Positions 27,901 through 36,576 of a stretch of DNA of 64,000 bases are shown here, one piece after another. Below the pieces are notes generated by a model. It made no database searches, was not told where the DNA came from, and saw only the letters and a program-made list of their open reading frames with translations. Source of the DNA: Ruminococcus difficilis. Its GTDB lineage: Bacteria; Bacillota_A; Clostridia; Oscillospirales; Acutalibacteraceae. The first letter of the stretch is position 1, and each line of letters begins with the position of its first letter. Location: contig NZ_JAEQMG010000140.1 in assembly GCF_016680995.1 (NCBI RefSeq), positions 1 to 64,000 on the forward strand, given 5' to 3'. The translations under genes and the position numbers were made by a program.

Positions 27901-28466
27901 GCATAATCCCACTGCTCGATCTTCTGGATTTCGTGAGAGGTGCGGAAGCCGTCGAAGAAGTGCAGGAAGGGAACTCTGCCCTTGATCGCGGTGAGGTGAG
28001 CAACGGCGCCGAGATCCATACATTCCTGAGGATTGTTGGAGCAGAGCATCGCGTAACCTGTCTGACGGCAGGCATAGATGTCGGAGTGATCGCCGAAGAT
28101 GGAAAGTGCGTGGCTGGTCAGCGCACGAGCGGATACGTGGATAACGCCGGGGAGCAGCTCGCCCGCCATTTTGTACATGTTGGGGATCATCAGGAGCAAG
28201 CCCTGAGAAGCGGTGTAGGTGGTAGTGAGCGCACCTGCCGCGAGAGAGCCGTGAACAGCACCTGCTGCGCCGCCCTCAGACTGCATCTCAGTAACCTGAA
28301 CTTCTCTTCCGAAAAGGTTTTTCAGACCGTTTGCCGAGTACTGGTCGGTCAGGTCAGCCATTACGGAAGAAGGGGTGATGGGATAGATAGCAGCAACATC
28401 GGTAAACGCGTAGGAAACGTGAGCGACAGCGCTGTTACCATCCATGGTTTTCATTTTTCTTGCCAT
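24906..28466 (-). CDS. nifJ: Pyruvate:ferredoxin (flavodoxin) oxidoreductase
   Basis: 1186 residues, the normal length of the single-chain homodimeric enzyme. It oxidises pyruvate with CoA to acetyl-CoA and CO2 and reduces ferredoxin. The N-terminal domain has the TPP-dependent YPITPSS motif. Two [4Fe-4S] clusters are seen in CIQCNRCAIVCPH and CTGCGACAQVCPG, and a third set includes CAGCGET. The TPP-binding segment is GDGWAYDIGFGG. Codon choice is very uniform, as expected for a highly expressed gene. AAGGAGG precedes the ATG. The reduced ferredoxin it makes is the substrate of the Rnf complex encoded upstream in the window. Confidence 0.97.
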   Translation of the reverse strand: MARKMKTMDGNSAVAHVSYAFTDVAAIYPITPSSVMADLTDQYSANGLKNLFGREVQVTEMQSEGGAAGAVHGSLAAGALTTTYTASQGLLLMIPNMYKMAGELLPGVIHVSARALTSHALSIFGDHSDIYACRQTGYAMLCSNNPQECMDLGAVAHLTAIKGRVPFLHFFDGFRTSHEIQKIEQWDYADLADMLDWDAVEAFRRRSLNPEHPVTRGTAQNDDIFFQAREACNQYYDAVPEVVIEYMNKVNEKIGTNYKPFNYYGAADAEHVIVAMGSVCDCAEEVVDYLNAAGEKVGLLKVRLYRPFVGEYMVSELPKTVKTISVLDRTKEPGSIGEPLYLDVLAALNDSEFAGVKVFAGRYGLGSKDTTPGDVIAVYRNAEAEAPKKRFTIGIVDDVTNLSLPVVENPDTTPAGTHSCKFWGLGADGTVGANKNSIKIIGDHTDMYAQGYFAYDSKKSGGLTVSHLRFGNTPIKSTYYISKADFVACHNPSYVDKYDIVDDLKEGGSFLLNCAWDVDELSKRLPGKMKRILAERKINFYTIDAIQIGKEIGLGGRVNTVLQSAFFKIADIIPAEEAKQFMKDAAKKSYSKKGQAIVDMNYAAIDRGMEDLKKVEIPAEWLNAADDAVVDNAAGEGALVEYVNGILKPVNAYKGNKLPVSAFVDHIDGTCPNGSAAFEKRGIAVDVPEWQSENCIQCNRCAIVCPHAVIRPVPMTDAEVAAAPEGTAAIPMIGLKELKFVMTVSTLDCTGCGACAQVCPGKKGNKALVMKPIDSQRPKQALFDYGLTVDEKPEVAEKFKFTTVKGSQFKQPLLEFSGACAGCGETPYAKLVTQLFGDRMFIANATGCSSIWGASAPATPYTTNKKGYGPAWMNSLFEDNAEFGLGMALGQKAIRNRLVGYVTEIKDTTDNADLKAACEGYLDTITDSTSSRPATDALIAELEKAVDDAKVGELAKKTLVDKDELAKKSMWIFGGDGWAYDIGFGGLDHVIASGENVNILVFDTEVYSNTGGQSSKATPIGSVAQFAAAGKAVKKKDLAAIAMSYGYVYTAQVAMGADNNQVLKAMVEAESYDGPSLIIAYAPCINHGIKGGMGIAQLEEKKAVDAGYWNLFRYDPRLAAEDKNPFQLDSKAPTASYRDFIMGEVRYNALTRKFPERAEKLFNEAEKYAEQKYAHLSRIASFEDAT

Positions 28467-28553
28467 TGGTTTCGTCCTCCTTATAAATCGACACGGCTAA
28501 ATCGGGGAAAATAGCCGCAACGTGCAAAAAAATCACACGTTTCATTACCCTAT

Positions 28554-28582
28554 ATTTTATCACTTTTGCCAACCAATGTAAA
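28554..28582 (-). promoter_or_regulatory. Promoter of nifJ
   Basis: Minus strand: -35 TTTACA, 17-bp spacer, -10 TAAAAT, with a leader of about 80 nt. The rest of the 28467-28815 interval has only the terminator at 28742. Confidence 0.75.
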
Positions 28583-28741
28583 GTCTTTTGATTCGCGTTT
28601 TTAAACTTTTTTATTTTCTGAATACACGTTTTCGCGGGATGTGTTCATCAGACTCGCGCCAATCCCATTTCTCACGGACAAATCAAATATTTATGAATAC
28701 GAATCCTTTATTTAAATTCGGCATTCAGCAAAACAGATAGT

Positions 28742-28775
28742 AAAAAAAGACTGACCAAGCCTTGCTTGGTCAGTC
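28742..28775 (-). terminator. Terminator of the gene at 28816
   Basis: 11-bp perfect stem (gactgaccaag / cttggtcagtc), followed on the minus strand by TTTTTTT. Confidence 0.85.
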
Positions 28776-28815
28776 CGTCAGATGACTGTCTCAGACAGCA
28801 CAACTTCAAATTGAA

Positions 28816-29382
28816 TCAATCGCCTGTTTCCTGCGCGGGTTCCGCCTGCTGGGATTGCTTTGACAAAGCGATTCCCGAAACCTGCTCAAAGCTGCACAGA
28901 CAGCCGCCGTAGTACATATTCTTCTTATAGTCATTATAGAATACGCGGAGCCATCCGTTTGCGTCGTAGTAGCGGATATAGGATCTTGCGACAACCTTTT
29001 TGTCTGTTTTGTCTGCCGATTTCTCATAGGTGACGACAAACGTGTAAAGCCTGTAGTTATCAAAATTGCGGTGGTCGTCAATAATCGTACCCGTCGGATC
29101 TCCGTTTTCGCCCGTAATCGAGATTCCTCTGGTGCAGTTGATGTTTTGCTTTTCATCTCTGTTATTTCTCTGTCTTACAACATAACCATCAGCATTTTTA
29201 CTAAAAGATACTGTTGGTTTCTGTTGATTACAAACAACCATCTTCCACTGTGCAGGGAATTGCCTTTGTACGGCATAAACAGCGAGCAGACTCAAAACGA
29301 GTCTGCTCCGCTTGACTTTCGCGCGCTGAGTTTCGGAACACCCTTTGACCGGGGCAGACAGGTGTTCTCCTGCGGCAGGCAT
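28816..29382 (-). CDS. Hypothetical protein, start uncertain, possibly 5'-degraded
   Basis: 188 residues if read from 29382; 142 residues if read from an in-frame ATG at 29244. The C-terminal 120 residues look like real protein (NFDNYRLYTFVVTYEKSADK, YYDANGWLRVFYNDYKK). The first 45 residues are of poor quality and include a perfect inverted repeat (gagcagactc ... gagtctgctc, about 29287-29311) that resembles a terminator. Neither start has a clear RBS. I do not recognise the family. It may be the remains of a longer secreted protein. Confidence 0.4.
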   Translation of the reverse strand: MPAAGEHLSAPVKGCSETQRAKVKRSRLVLSLLAVYAVQRQFPAQWKMVVCNQQKPTVSFSKNADGYVVRQRNNRDEKQNINCTRGISITGENGDPTGTIIDDHRNFDNYRLYTFVVTYEKSADKTDKKVVARSYIRYYDANGWLRVFYNDYKKNMYYGGCLCSFEQVSGIALSKQSQQAEPAQETGD

Positions 29383-29433
29383 CCGGACCGGAAGCCTGTT
29401 TCCCTTCTCCGCGCACGACGTCGATTCGCATTA

Positions 29434-29622
29434 TCAGAAAAACGAACCGCTTCCGATGCTGTCGTAATCGCCGTACCGGTTTTCCAATTCATCATCAGAT
29501 TCGGTAGAACTGGTCGGATCGGTGGACGGAACGGTCGGGAGCAGTCCTCCCGACGTCGTAATCACGTCTTCTGTATCAAACTCTGTGATGATGAAGATTA
29601 TACGTTCGTATTCAGCTTGCAT
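29434..29622 (-). CDS. Small acidic protein of 62 residues, precursor-peptide-like
   Basis: It begins MQAEYERIIFIITEFDTED followed by VITTSGG, then a Ser/Thr/Asp/Pro-rich tail ending SIGSGSFF. TTAGGAGAGAG lies 5 bases before the ATG, a strong ribosome binding site. The form of the N-terminus (variable start, FDTEDVITTSGG) recalls short peptides common in clostridial genomes whose role is unknown to me. No peptide-modifying enzyme is adjacent. Confidence 0.6.
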   Translation of the reverse strand: MQAEYERIIFIITEFDTEDVITTSGGLLPTVPSTDPTSSTESDDELENRYGDYDSIGSGSFF

Positions 29623-29919
29623 TTAACTCTCTCCTAACCCGAAAATTTTGGGATCCTTACAAAATAAGTTTGCCATAACGCGCATTTTTTCGCGCATGAG
29701 AACCTGATATTTGCTTGAATATCTCCGCCATTTTCAGAGTTTTCAGGCATCTTTTCTCTTCATTCTAATAAACAAAACGACATGTGTGTCTATGATTATG
29801 GTAAACATTGAGATTATTTTTTAATTTTTTCACAGCACCGGCAAAAAGTCGACAAAAAAATATCATCACACGGCGGTTTTTTTCTGTGTTGTCAATAGAT
29901 ATGTCCCTTTTAAAAGAAA

Positions 29920-29953
29920 AAGAGAGAGGCAGGAAACAAATCCAACCTCTCTC
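29920..29953 (-). terminator. Terminator of the cassette 2 leuD operon
   Basis: 8-bp stem gagagagg / cctctctc followed on the minus strand by TTTTTCTTTT. Upstream of it, 29623-29919 is AT-rich with no gene that I can support. Confidence 0.8.
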
Positions 29954-29972
29954 AAAATTAAAAATCAGGAAA

Positions 29973-30452
29973 TTACAGGATCGAGTTGATCAGACCGCCC
30001 TTTTGAATGATGTTCTGGATGAACTCGGGGAAGGGCTCCGCCTGATAGGTCTTGCCTGTGGTCTCGTCGGTGATAACGCCCGTATCGAAGTTGACGGAAA
30101 CGGTGTCGCCGTCCTTGATTTCCTTTGCCGCCTCATCGCACTCGAGGATCGGGAGACCGATGTTGATCGCGTTGCGGTAGAAGATGCGCGCGAAGGTGGA
30201 GGCGATGACGCAGGAAATGCCGCTCGCCTTGATCGCGATGGGCGCGTGCTCACGAGAGGAGCCGCAGCCGAAGTTTTTCTCGGCGACCATGATGTCGCCC
30301 TCCTGCACCTTGTTGACGAACTGCGCGTCGATATCCTCCATGCAGTGTGCCGCAAGCTCCTTATGGGAGGCGGTGTTGAGGTATCTCGCGGGGATGATAA
30401 CGTCGGTGTCGACGTTGTCGCCGAATTTATGTACTCTGCCTTTTGCGTTCAT
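29973..30452 (-). CDS. leuD: 3-isopropylmalate dehydratase small subunit, copy 2
   Basis: 159 residues, nearly identical to the copy at 16473 (substitutions I see: Glu/Gln, Asn/Gln, Ser/Ala, Asp/Asn, Asn/Asp). All conserved motifs including [11 protein letters not shown] are intact, so it should be functional. It is last in the cassette 2 leftward operon, 12 bases after leuC exactly as in cassette 1. The two enzyme pairs may be redundant or serve two related substrates. Confidence 0.92.
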   Translation of the reverse strand: MNAKGRVHKFGDNVDTDVIIPARYLNTASHKELAAHCMEDIDAQFVNKVQEGDIMVAEKNFGCGSSREHAPIAIKASGISCVIASTFARIFYRNAINIGLPILECDEAAKEIKDGDTVSVNFDTGVITDETTGKTYQAEPFPEFIQNIIQKGGLINSIL

Positions 30453-30464
30453 GTTGCTTCCTCC

Positions 30465-31733
30465 TTACATAACCTTCTCGGGGTCAACGATATAGCCCGC
30501 GACGGCGCTTGCCGCTGCGACTGCGGGGCTTGCGAGATAGACCTCGCTCTCGACGTGACCCATTCTGCCGACGAAGTTGCGGTTGGTGGTGGACACAGCC
30601 TTTTCGCCTGCCGCGAGGATGCCCATATGTCCGCCGAGACAGGGGCCGCAGGTCGGTGTGGAAACGACCGCGCCCGCCTCTACGAAGATATCGAACAGAC
30701 CCTCATGCATCGCCTGCAGCCAGATGTTCTGCGTGCCGGGGATGATGATGCAGCGCACGCCCTTGGCGATCTTCCTGCCCTTGAAGATCTCCGCGGCGGC
30801 TCTGAGGTCAGAGATTCTGCCGTTAGTGCAGGAGCCGATGACGCACTGGTCAATCTTCACTTCATTTTCGCCGATCTCATCGACGGTCTTGGTATTTTCG
30901 GGAAGATGCGGGAACGCGACGGTCGGACGGATGGTGCTGAGATCGATGGTGTATACTTCGTCATAGACCGCGTCCTCGTCGGCGGTGTACTCGACGGGAG
31001 TACCCTGATATCTGCCGGTGCAGTATTCTCTGGTGATGTCGTCGACGGGGAAGATGCCGTTCTTCGCGCCTGCCTCGATCGCCATGTTCGCGATGCAGAG
31101 ACGGTCGTCCATGTTGAGGTACTGAATACCCTCGCCCGTGAATTCCATGGATTTATAGAGCGCGCCGTCCACGCCGATCATGCCGATGATGTGGAGAATG
31201 ACGTCCTTGCCGCTGACATAGCCCTGCGGCTTGCCGACAAGCTCGAAGCGGATTGCGGAGGGAACCTTGAACCAAGCCTTGCCGCTGATCATGCCTGCCG
31301 CCATATCGGTAGAGCCGACGCCCGTTGAGAATGCGCCGAGCGCGCCGTAGGTGCAGGTGTGGGAATCCGCGCCGATGCAGAGGCATCCGGGGCCGACCAG
31401 ACCTTTTTCGGGCAGGAGCGCGTGCTCAATGCCCATCATGCCGACGTCCATAAAATTCTTGATGTCATACTTGTTCGCAAAGCTTCTGGTCTGCTTCACG
31501 AGCGTCGCCGCCTTGATATCCTTGTTCGGCGTGAAGTGATCCATAATCATCGCGATTTTGGTGTTGTCAAAGACGGCGGTCGCGCCGTTCTCCTCGAACA
31601 CGTTGATAGCAACAGGCGAGGTGACGTCGTTGCCGAGCACCATGTCGAGCTGCGCGTTGATCAGCTGACCCGCCTTTACCTCATCCAGTCCCGCGTGAGC
31701 CGCGAGGATTTTCTGAGACATTGTCATACCCAT
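30465..31733 (-). CDS. leuC: 3-isopropylmalate dehydratase large subunit, copy 2
   Basis: 422 residues with all three cluster cysteines ([18 protein letters not shown]). Some 24 substitutions relative to copy 1 cluster in two patches: near GEGIQYLN (GEGVAELN in copy 1) and near [11 protein letters not shown] ([11 protein letters not shown]). The remainder is almost identical. It follows the DUF4340-like gene by about 40 bases with a good RBS. Confidence 0.93.
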   Translation of the reverse strand: MGMTMSQKILAAHAGLDEVKAGQLINAQLDMVLGNDVTSPVAINVFEENGATAVFDNTKIAMIMDHFTPNKDIKAATLVKQTRSFANKYDIKNFMDVGMMGIEHALLPEKGLVGPGCLCIGADSHTCTYGALGAFSTGVGSTDMAAGMISGKAWFKVPSAIRFELVGKPQGYVSGKDVILHIIGMIGVDGALYKSMEFTGEGIQYLNMDDRLCIANMAIEAGAKNGIFPVDDITREYCTGRYQGTPVEYTADEDAVYDEVYTIDLSTIRPTVAFPHLPENTKTVDEIGENEVKIDQCVIGSCTNGRISDLRAAAEIFKGRKIAKGVRCIIIPGTQNIWLQAMHEGLFDIFVEAGAVVSTPTCGPCLGGHMGILAAGEKAVSTTNRNFVGRMGHVESEVYLASPAVAAASAVAGYIVDPEKVM

Positions 31734-31772
31734 GTTGTATTCCTCCTGAATGTATATATATAATTGTATGCG

Positions 31773-33257
31773 TTATGCGTTGACCTTTTCCAGATCCTCG
31801 AGCACTCTGGTGATGTCGGATTTTCTCGCGTGACCCGTGATATCGCCGTTCACCGCGACGACATATTTGCTGTCTCCGGCGGCGTAGAATTCCACCGTGT
31901 CGGAGGTGTCGTCGTCAAAGGTGTAGTGAAGCGTCAGCTCAGGCGAGCCGCCTGCGTTTGCTTCCGTATTGTCCGCGAGAGCGATCATGGCGACCTCGTC
32001 GTAGAAGCTCTGGAAGTTCTCGATCTGGATCTCGTCCTTGCCCTCAAAGACGGTAGTGACGGTGGAGGTGGTCTCGTTGCCCTCGTCGTCGGTCTTGTGG
32101 GAAACGCGCGTGCTGAGCGTGAAGTCCCTGTCGTTGATTTTCAAGCCCTTGAGCGCGGTCAGCTTGGGACTGAGCGCATAGTCGCCCTTGAGCTTTTCAT
32201 AGCTCGTATCTGCCCACGCGACCTTGTCGGCGGCAAGCTGATAGATGATATTTCTGCCCTCGACCATCACATAGACATTGCCGTCGCTGTCGGGAGCGGA
32301 TGCGCGGAGGTTGACGCTGACGTCGGGATATTCCGCGTGCATGGACGCGTGGGAAAGTCCCAAGTCCGCGATCTGTCCGTCGGAGGGATTGACCATCACG
32401 ACCTTGTCGGCATAGAGTCCGCGGATGCCGCCCTCGATGCGGCTTGCCTCCATCTCACCCGCAAAGCACTTCTTCGGCTTTGTCATCCGGTAGTGGGTCT
32501 GGTACTTGTCGCCCGTATAGGGTTCGATTGCGATGCTCTCGCCGCCGACCTCGACCTCCATCAGGCTCACCTGCGCACTGTCTGCGTCGGTGGAGGAGGC
32601 GCTCTCGGTGATGGTCTTGGCGATCAGGTCGGTCACGCCGAAATCAAAGACGCTGACGGTGGTGGTATCGGAGAGGAAGATATCCTTGCCGTCGCCGAAC
32701 TTGACATAGGTTCCCTTGCCCTGCGGCGCGTCGTTGCCGACGGTGATCACCGCAGAGGTATCGTCCGTAAAGGTGACGGTGACGACGGAGCGCGGCTTGT
32801 CAAAGCCGAACTCGCTGCCGCCGTTGTCCTGACCCGCGACCTGCGTGAAGCCGAGCGTGGAAGCGGCGTTCGCGATCTGGTCGGGAATGCCCGACTGGGT
32901 TTCATATTCCTCAAAGCCGACGAGCGTATATGCCGTCGCGTCACCCTCGGGGGTGGATGCGGTGATATCAAAGCTGCCCGCGTTGTTCTCTACGTGAATA
33001 GTCTTGATATCGGCGGGCACATACTCGAGCAGCGTGCCGCTGCTGTTGTGCTCGACGTTGCCGAACGCGTCCCTGCCGATGATCGCCTGATGCACGCCCT
33101 TTTCGTCGGTGCTCAGCTCCAGCTTGACGCCCTCGTCCACGGATGCGGCGTCCGGATCGGAGCCGCTGCCCTTGGGCAGAAAAATCAGCGCGAGCATGAC
33201 GCCGACGAGAACGACCGCAGCGATAATGACGATAATTAAAGTCTTTTTCTTGTTCAT
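31773..33257 (-). CDS. DUF4340-like membrane-anchored protein, copy 2
   Basis: 494 residues beginning MNKKKTLIIVIIAAVVLVGV, one N-terminal helix, then an extracytoplasmic domain. Blocks shared with copy 1 include ADIKTIHVEN, DNGGSEFGFDKPRSV and GHARKSDITR. The rest is substantially diverged and carries small insertions. The start overlaps the GldG-like stop by one base, as in cassette 1. Confidence 0.75.
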   Translation of the reverse strand: MNKKKTLIIVIIAAVVLVGVMLALIFLPKGSGSDPDAASVDEGVKLELSTDEKGVHQAIIGRDAFGNVEHNSSGTLLEYVPADIKTIHVENNAGSFDITASTPEGDATAYTLVGFEEYETQSGIPDQIANAASTLGFTQVAGQDNGGSEFGFDKPRSVVTVTFTDDTSAVITVGNDAPQGKGTYVKFGDGKDIFLSDTTTVSVFDFGVTDLIAKTITESASSTDADSAQVSLMEVEVGGESIAIEPYTGDKYQTHYRMTKPKKCFAGEMEASRIEGGIRGLYADKVVMVNPSDGQIADLGLSHASMHAEYPDVSVNLRASAPDSDGNVYVMVEGRNIIYQLAADKVAWADTSYEKLKGDYALSPKLTALKGLKINDRDFTLSTRVSHKTDDEGNETTSTVTTVFEGKDEIQIENFQSFYDEVAMIALADNTEANAGGSPELTLHYTFDDDTSDTVEFYAAGDSKYVVAVNGDITGHARKSDITRVLEDLEKVNA

Positions 33258-34744
33258 TACTTGTTCCTCCTGCGCACCCAGACAATGATGCCCGTCAGCA
33301 GAATCACGACGGGAAGCGCTACGACGAAAATAATCATCATCGCGCCCGAGGTATTGAGGTCGGTCACACCCAGCTCGGAATTCGCGAGCGACTTGCCCGT
33401 AATGGTGACGCTCTCGTTCTCCTTTTCGGAGAGGGTGTTGAAGATGTTCATGACAAACTCGGCGTTGTTGACGCTGTTGAGCTTGAGGAAGTTGGTGGAA
33501 AGCATCCGGTCGGAGCCGAATACGATCAGGTGCGACTCGCTGTCGCCGCCCTTCTTGACGCCCTCTGCGGCAACGGCGATCGGAGAACCCGTGATCGCGT
33601 CCTCCATCTTCCAGTCGTCAGCGGGTTCGTAGGGAATCACGCCCGCACGGTTCGAGGAATTGAGCAGCGCGTGCGCGTCGTTTTCGGAGGTGATCTCGAT
33701 ACCTCTGGTCTGGTAGACCATCACGGGGATGTCCTTGTTTTTCAGACCCTCGGTATAATAGTCGCCGTAATCGGTGATGAAGGCGAAGTAATCGCCGCCG
33801 CTGAACAGGTGATCCTCGCTTGTTTCATATACAAAGCCCTCTGTCATCTTCATGCCCCAGCTTTCAACCAGCGCGTCCGCGTTGGGAGAGTTGATATTCT
33901 CGGGAGAGGGAACGTAAATCAGGTTTCTGCCGTACTTGCCGTCGTTGTTGAGCCACTTTTCGAGCTTCTCGACGGTGCTTTCGTCGAGGTCAACACTCGG
34001 CGCGAAAATGACCGCGAACTTCGCGTCCTCGTCAAGGTCGCCCGTGAGGAGAGAAACCTCGTTGACCTGATAGGCGTTGGAGGTGAGGATGGATTTCAGC
34101 GTGGTGAAATCCGCTTCTCCGCTGCCCGTGATGAAGTCGACCACGACCTTGTCCTCGGTCGCGACGTTGAGCACGCCCGTGACGACAGCCTGCTCGATGG
34201 TGGTGCTTTCATACTGACGGTAGCCGTACATCTGATAGTACTCCGCGTTGTAGGTAAAGCACTCGTCGACCGTGAGCGCCTGATACTGGTCGCCGCATTC
34301 CACGACTGCGAGCACATCGGAGGATTTCCAGTCGATGTTGCTGTACTTGCCCGTAAAGGACGGGTTGGAGGTGACGTCGACATACTCGATGCTGAGCTTG
34401 CCGTCAGAGACCGCGATCATCTTTTCCAGCAGGTTCTTCGCCTGCACAAAATACTCGCCCCCCTGGGTGAAATATTCCTCGGACGAGAGGATATAGAGCT
34501 TCGCGTCCTTGCTCATGTGAGAGAGGTAGTCGACGGTTTCATCCTGCAAAGCGTAGGCGTTGTTCGCCGTGAAGTCCGCCTTGAGGTTGGGGAAGCGGTC
34601 GACGAGCAGTCCCACGATGATATTGATCACAACGACCACTGCGATCACGCCGATAACGATCGCGATGGCAAGGCTGCCGTGACGCGCCTTGCGCGATTTG
34701 AGAAACGCTTTGAAGCCCTTTGAGGTTTTTTCTTTCTTTTCCAT
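33257..34744 (-). CDS. GldG-like ABC transporter auxiliary protein, copy 2
   Basis: 495 residues. It has the same layout as copy 1: Lys-rich start, membrane helix, extracytoplasmic domain, C-terminal helix ending RRRNK. Conserved blocks include KAFLKSRKARHGSLA, KWLDNDGKYGRNLIY (KWLNNDGKYGRNLIY here) and KDIPVMVYQTRGIEIT. It follows the permease by 12 bases. Confidence 0.75.
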   Translation of the reverse strand: MEKKEKTSKGFKAFLKSRKARHGSLAIAIVIGVIAVVVVINIIVGLLVDRFPNLKADFTANNAYALQDETVDYLSHMSKDAKLYILSSEEYFTQGGEYFVQAKNLLEKMIAVSDGKLSIEYVDVTSNPSFTGKYSNIDWKSSDVLAVVECGDQYQALTVDECFTYNAEYYQMYGYRQYESTTIEQAVVTGVLNVATEDKVVVDFITGSGEADFTTLKSILTSNAYQVNEVSLLTGDLDEDAKFAVIFAPSVDLDESTVEKLEKWLNNDGKYGRNLIYVPSPENINSPNADALVESWGMKMTEGFVYETSEDHLFSGGDYFAFITDYGDYYTEGLKNKDIPVMVYQTRGIEITSENDAHALLNSSNRAGVIPYEPADDWKMEDAITGSPIAVAAEGVKKGGDSESHLIVFGSDRMLSTNFLKLNSVNNAEFVMNIFNTLSEKENESVTITGKSLANSELGVTDLNTSGAMMIIFVVALPVVILLTGIIVWVRRRNK

Positions 34745-34756
34745 CTTGAATCCTCC

Positions 34757-35461
34757 TTAGCTCCAGCGTCTTTTCTCGAGCGCGCGCACGGTGAAGAACA
34801 GGAACAGCGCGATCACGCTCAGGAAGAACACCACGTCGGTAATGCTGAGAATACCGTAGGTGAAATTTTCGTAGTAGCTCATAAAGCTGATTTTTTCGAG
34901 CACGGTCTTGATCCACTCGATGCTGACGAGGCTGACAAAGTAGCTCATCATCGAGATGATCAGTCCGACGCCCATGCCCAGCACCGCGGCAACGACCTGA
35001 CTCTCGGTGAGGACGGAAATAAACACGTTGATTGCGATCATCGAGCCGCCCAGCAGCAGGGTTCCCAGAAACGTGCAGAGAATGACCGACCACTGCGGCT
35101 GCGCGAAGAACGAAATCACGATCGCGTAAACAAGGAAAATGCAGGTGCAGAGGGTGTACATCACAAACGCGCCGAGGAACTTGCCCAGAACGATTTCCGT
35201 CAGGGAGCAGGGCGAGGTGAGCAGCGCCTGATCGGACTTCTGCTTTTTCTCCTCGGCAAAGGTTTTCATGGTGATGATCGGAATCAGGAACATGATGATG
35301 TAGAACATGTTATTGAATACATAGGTCAGGTTGGTGCTGTTCTGCGAGAATACGTAGAAGTTGAAGAACAGTCCCGAAAAGAAGAAGTACACCGCCATGA
35401 CCACATAGGCGGTCGCCGAGCTGAAATACGCGCCCAGCTCTCTTTTTAATATCGCGCCCAT
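34757..35461 (-). CDS. ABC-2 type permease (GldF-like), copy 2
   Basis: 234 residues, six membrane helices, the same loop FAEEKKQKSDQALLTSPCS, and an identical C-terminus VRALEKRRWS. Most differences from copy 1 are conservative changes within helices. It is one base from the ATPase gene. Confidence 0.85.
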   Translation of the reverse strand: MGAILKRELGAYFSSATAYVVMAVYFFFSGLFFNFYVFSQNSTNLTYVFNNMFYIIMFLIPIITMKTFAEEKKQKSDQALLTSPCSLTEIVLGKFLGAFVMYTLCTCIFLVYAIVISFFAQPQWSVILCTFLGTLLLGGSMIAINVFISVLTESQVVAAVLGMGVGLIISMMSYFVSLVSIEWIKTVLEKISFMSYYENFTYGILSITDVVFFLSVIALFLFFTVRALEKRRWS

Positions 35462-35462
35462 C

Positions 35463-36410
35463 TTACTTTCCTCTCTTTCCCGCGTTCTGCGTCAGCTTGA
35501 GGAACATGTCCTCAAGGCTCTCGTTGCCCGACTTCATCTCGAGAATCGGACAGCCGATACGCACCATCGCGCTGAATACGTCGCGGCGGATATCCGCGTC
35601 GTTGCTGTATTCAATGCTGTACTCGGCGATCTTGTCGGAAACGTCCCTGAGCTTGACGTATTTCTTGACGCCGGGGATCTTCTTGATCTCACCGAGAACA
35701 TCGGAGCTGCCGCCCTCAACGGTGAGGGAGAGCTTCTGGACGTCGGCGAAGGACTTGGAAAGCTCCTCCGTCTTGGCGTCCGCGACGATCCTGCCCTCGG
35801 AAATAACGATCACGCGGTCGCAGGTCGCGGAGACCTCTGACAGCACGTGGCTCGAAAAGATGACCGTGTGCTTCTTGCCGAGACCGCGGATCAGCTTGCG
35901 GATCTCGATGATCTGCTTGGGGTCGAGTCCGACGGTCGGCTCGTCCAGAATCAGCACGGGCGGATTGCCGAGCAGCGCCTGCGCAAAGCCGACGCGCTGA
36001 CGGTAGCCCTTCGAGAGGTTCTTGATGATGCGGGATTCCTTGTCGGAAATCTGCACCAGACGCATGACCTCGTCGATGTGCTCCTTCTTGGGCAGCTTGA
36101 CCTTTTTGAGGTCAAACATGAACTCCAGATATTTTCTCACCGTCATGTCGGGATAAAGCGGGGGTATTTCGGGGAGATAGCCGATTTTTTTCTTGGTCTC
36201 CTTTGGATTCTCGAGAATTTCGCTGCCGTCAACGGTAACGGTTCCCGAGGTTGACGAGATGTAGCCCGTGATGATGTTCATGGTCGTGGATTTTCCCGCG
36301 CCGTTCGGGCCGAGAAATCCGAGCACCTCGCCTGTGTCAACGGTAAAGCTGATATCGTCAACAGCCTTGATGTCGCCATAGCATTTTGTGAGGTTTTTTA
36401 CCTCAACCAT
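35463..36410 (-). CDS. ABC transporter ATP-binding protein (GldA-like), copy 2
   Basis: 315 residues from the ATG at 36410, after AAGGAG. Walker A, signature LSKGYRQRVG, Walker B and H-loop are intact and identical to copy 1. Divergence is concentrated in the C-terminal quarter (YVKLRDVSDKIAEYSIEY against YMKVRELGEKSAVYSVEY). It is first in the cassette 2 leftward operon. Confidence 0.92.
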   Translation of the reverse strand: MVEVKNLTKCYGDIKAVDDISFTVDTGEVLGFLGPNGAGKSTTMNIITGYISSTSGTVTVDGSEILENPKETKKKIGYLPEIPPLYPDMTVRKYLEFMFDLKKVKLPKKEHIDEVMRLVQISDKESRIIKNLSKGYRQRVGFAQALLGNPPVLILDEPTVGLDPKQIIEIRKLIRGLGKKHTVIFSSHVLSEVSATCDRVIVISEGRIVADAKTEELSKSFADVQKLSLTVEGGSSDVLGEIKKIPGVKKYVKLRDVSDKIAEYSIEYSNDADIRRDVFSAMVRIGCPILEMKSGNESLEDMFLKLTQNAGKRGK

Positions 36411-36452
36411 CTGCCTCACTCCTTTATTTTGATAACATCGTTTTTAATATTA

Positions 36453-36474
36453 ACACAAAACTTTGATTTTGTGT
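36453..36474. promoter_or_regulatory. Operator-like palindrome upstream of the cassette 2 operon
   Basis: Perfect 8-bp inverted repeat ACACAAAA-N6-TTTTGTGT in the divergent interval, about 45 bp upstream of the ATPase start. It is not conserved at the matching place in cassette 1, although the adjacent TTTTGTG-TAATATTA segment on the minus strand is. Confidence 0.45.
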
Positions 36475-36512
36475 AGCGGTTTTGGAAAATTTTCAACAGA
36501 AATTCACATTTT

Positions 36513-36542
36513 TGAATAGGTATGCGAAAAACGCGAATACTA
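36513..36542 (+). promoter_or_regulatory. Sigma-F/G-like forespore promoter of spoVAE copy 2
   Basis: TGAATA, 17-bp spacer, AATACTA, 35 bp before the spoVAE ATG. This resembles the forespore sigma consensus used by spoVA genes in Bacillus. The aligned segment in cassette 1 (CGAATT and AACAATG) fits poorly. Confidence 0.5.
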
Positions 36543-36576
36543 ATCCAAGCCTATATAAATAAGAAAGGAGATCATC

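Noticed and set aside
26346..28514. A 722-codon open frame on the plus strand
   Set aside because: It is exactly antisense to nifJ and results from the strong codon bias of that gene; the protein has no sensible domain and no RBS.
29808..31328. A 506-codon open frame antisense to leuC and leuD copy 2
   Set aside because: Low-complexity Val/Asp/Arg/Gly composition typical of the shadow frame of a GC-rich gene; the real genes are on the other strand. A similar shadow lies at 31764-33239 and 33530-34723.
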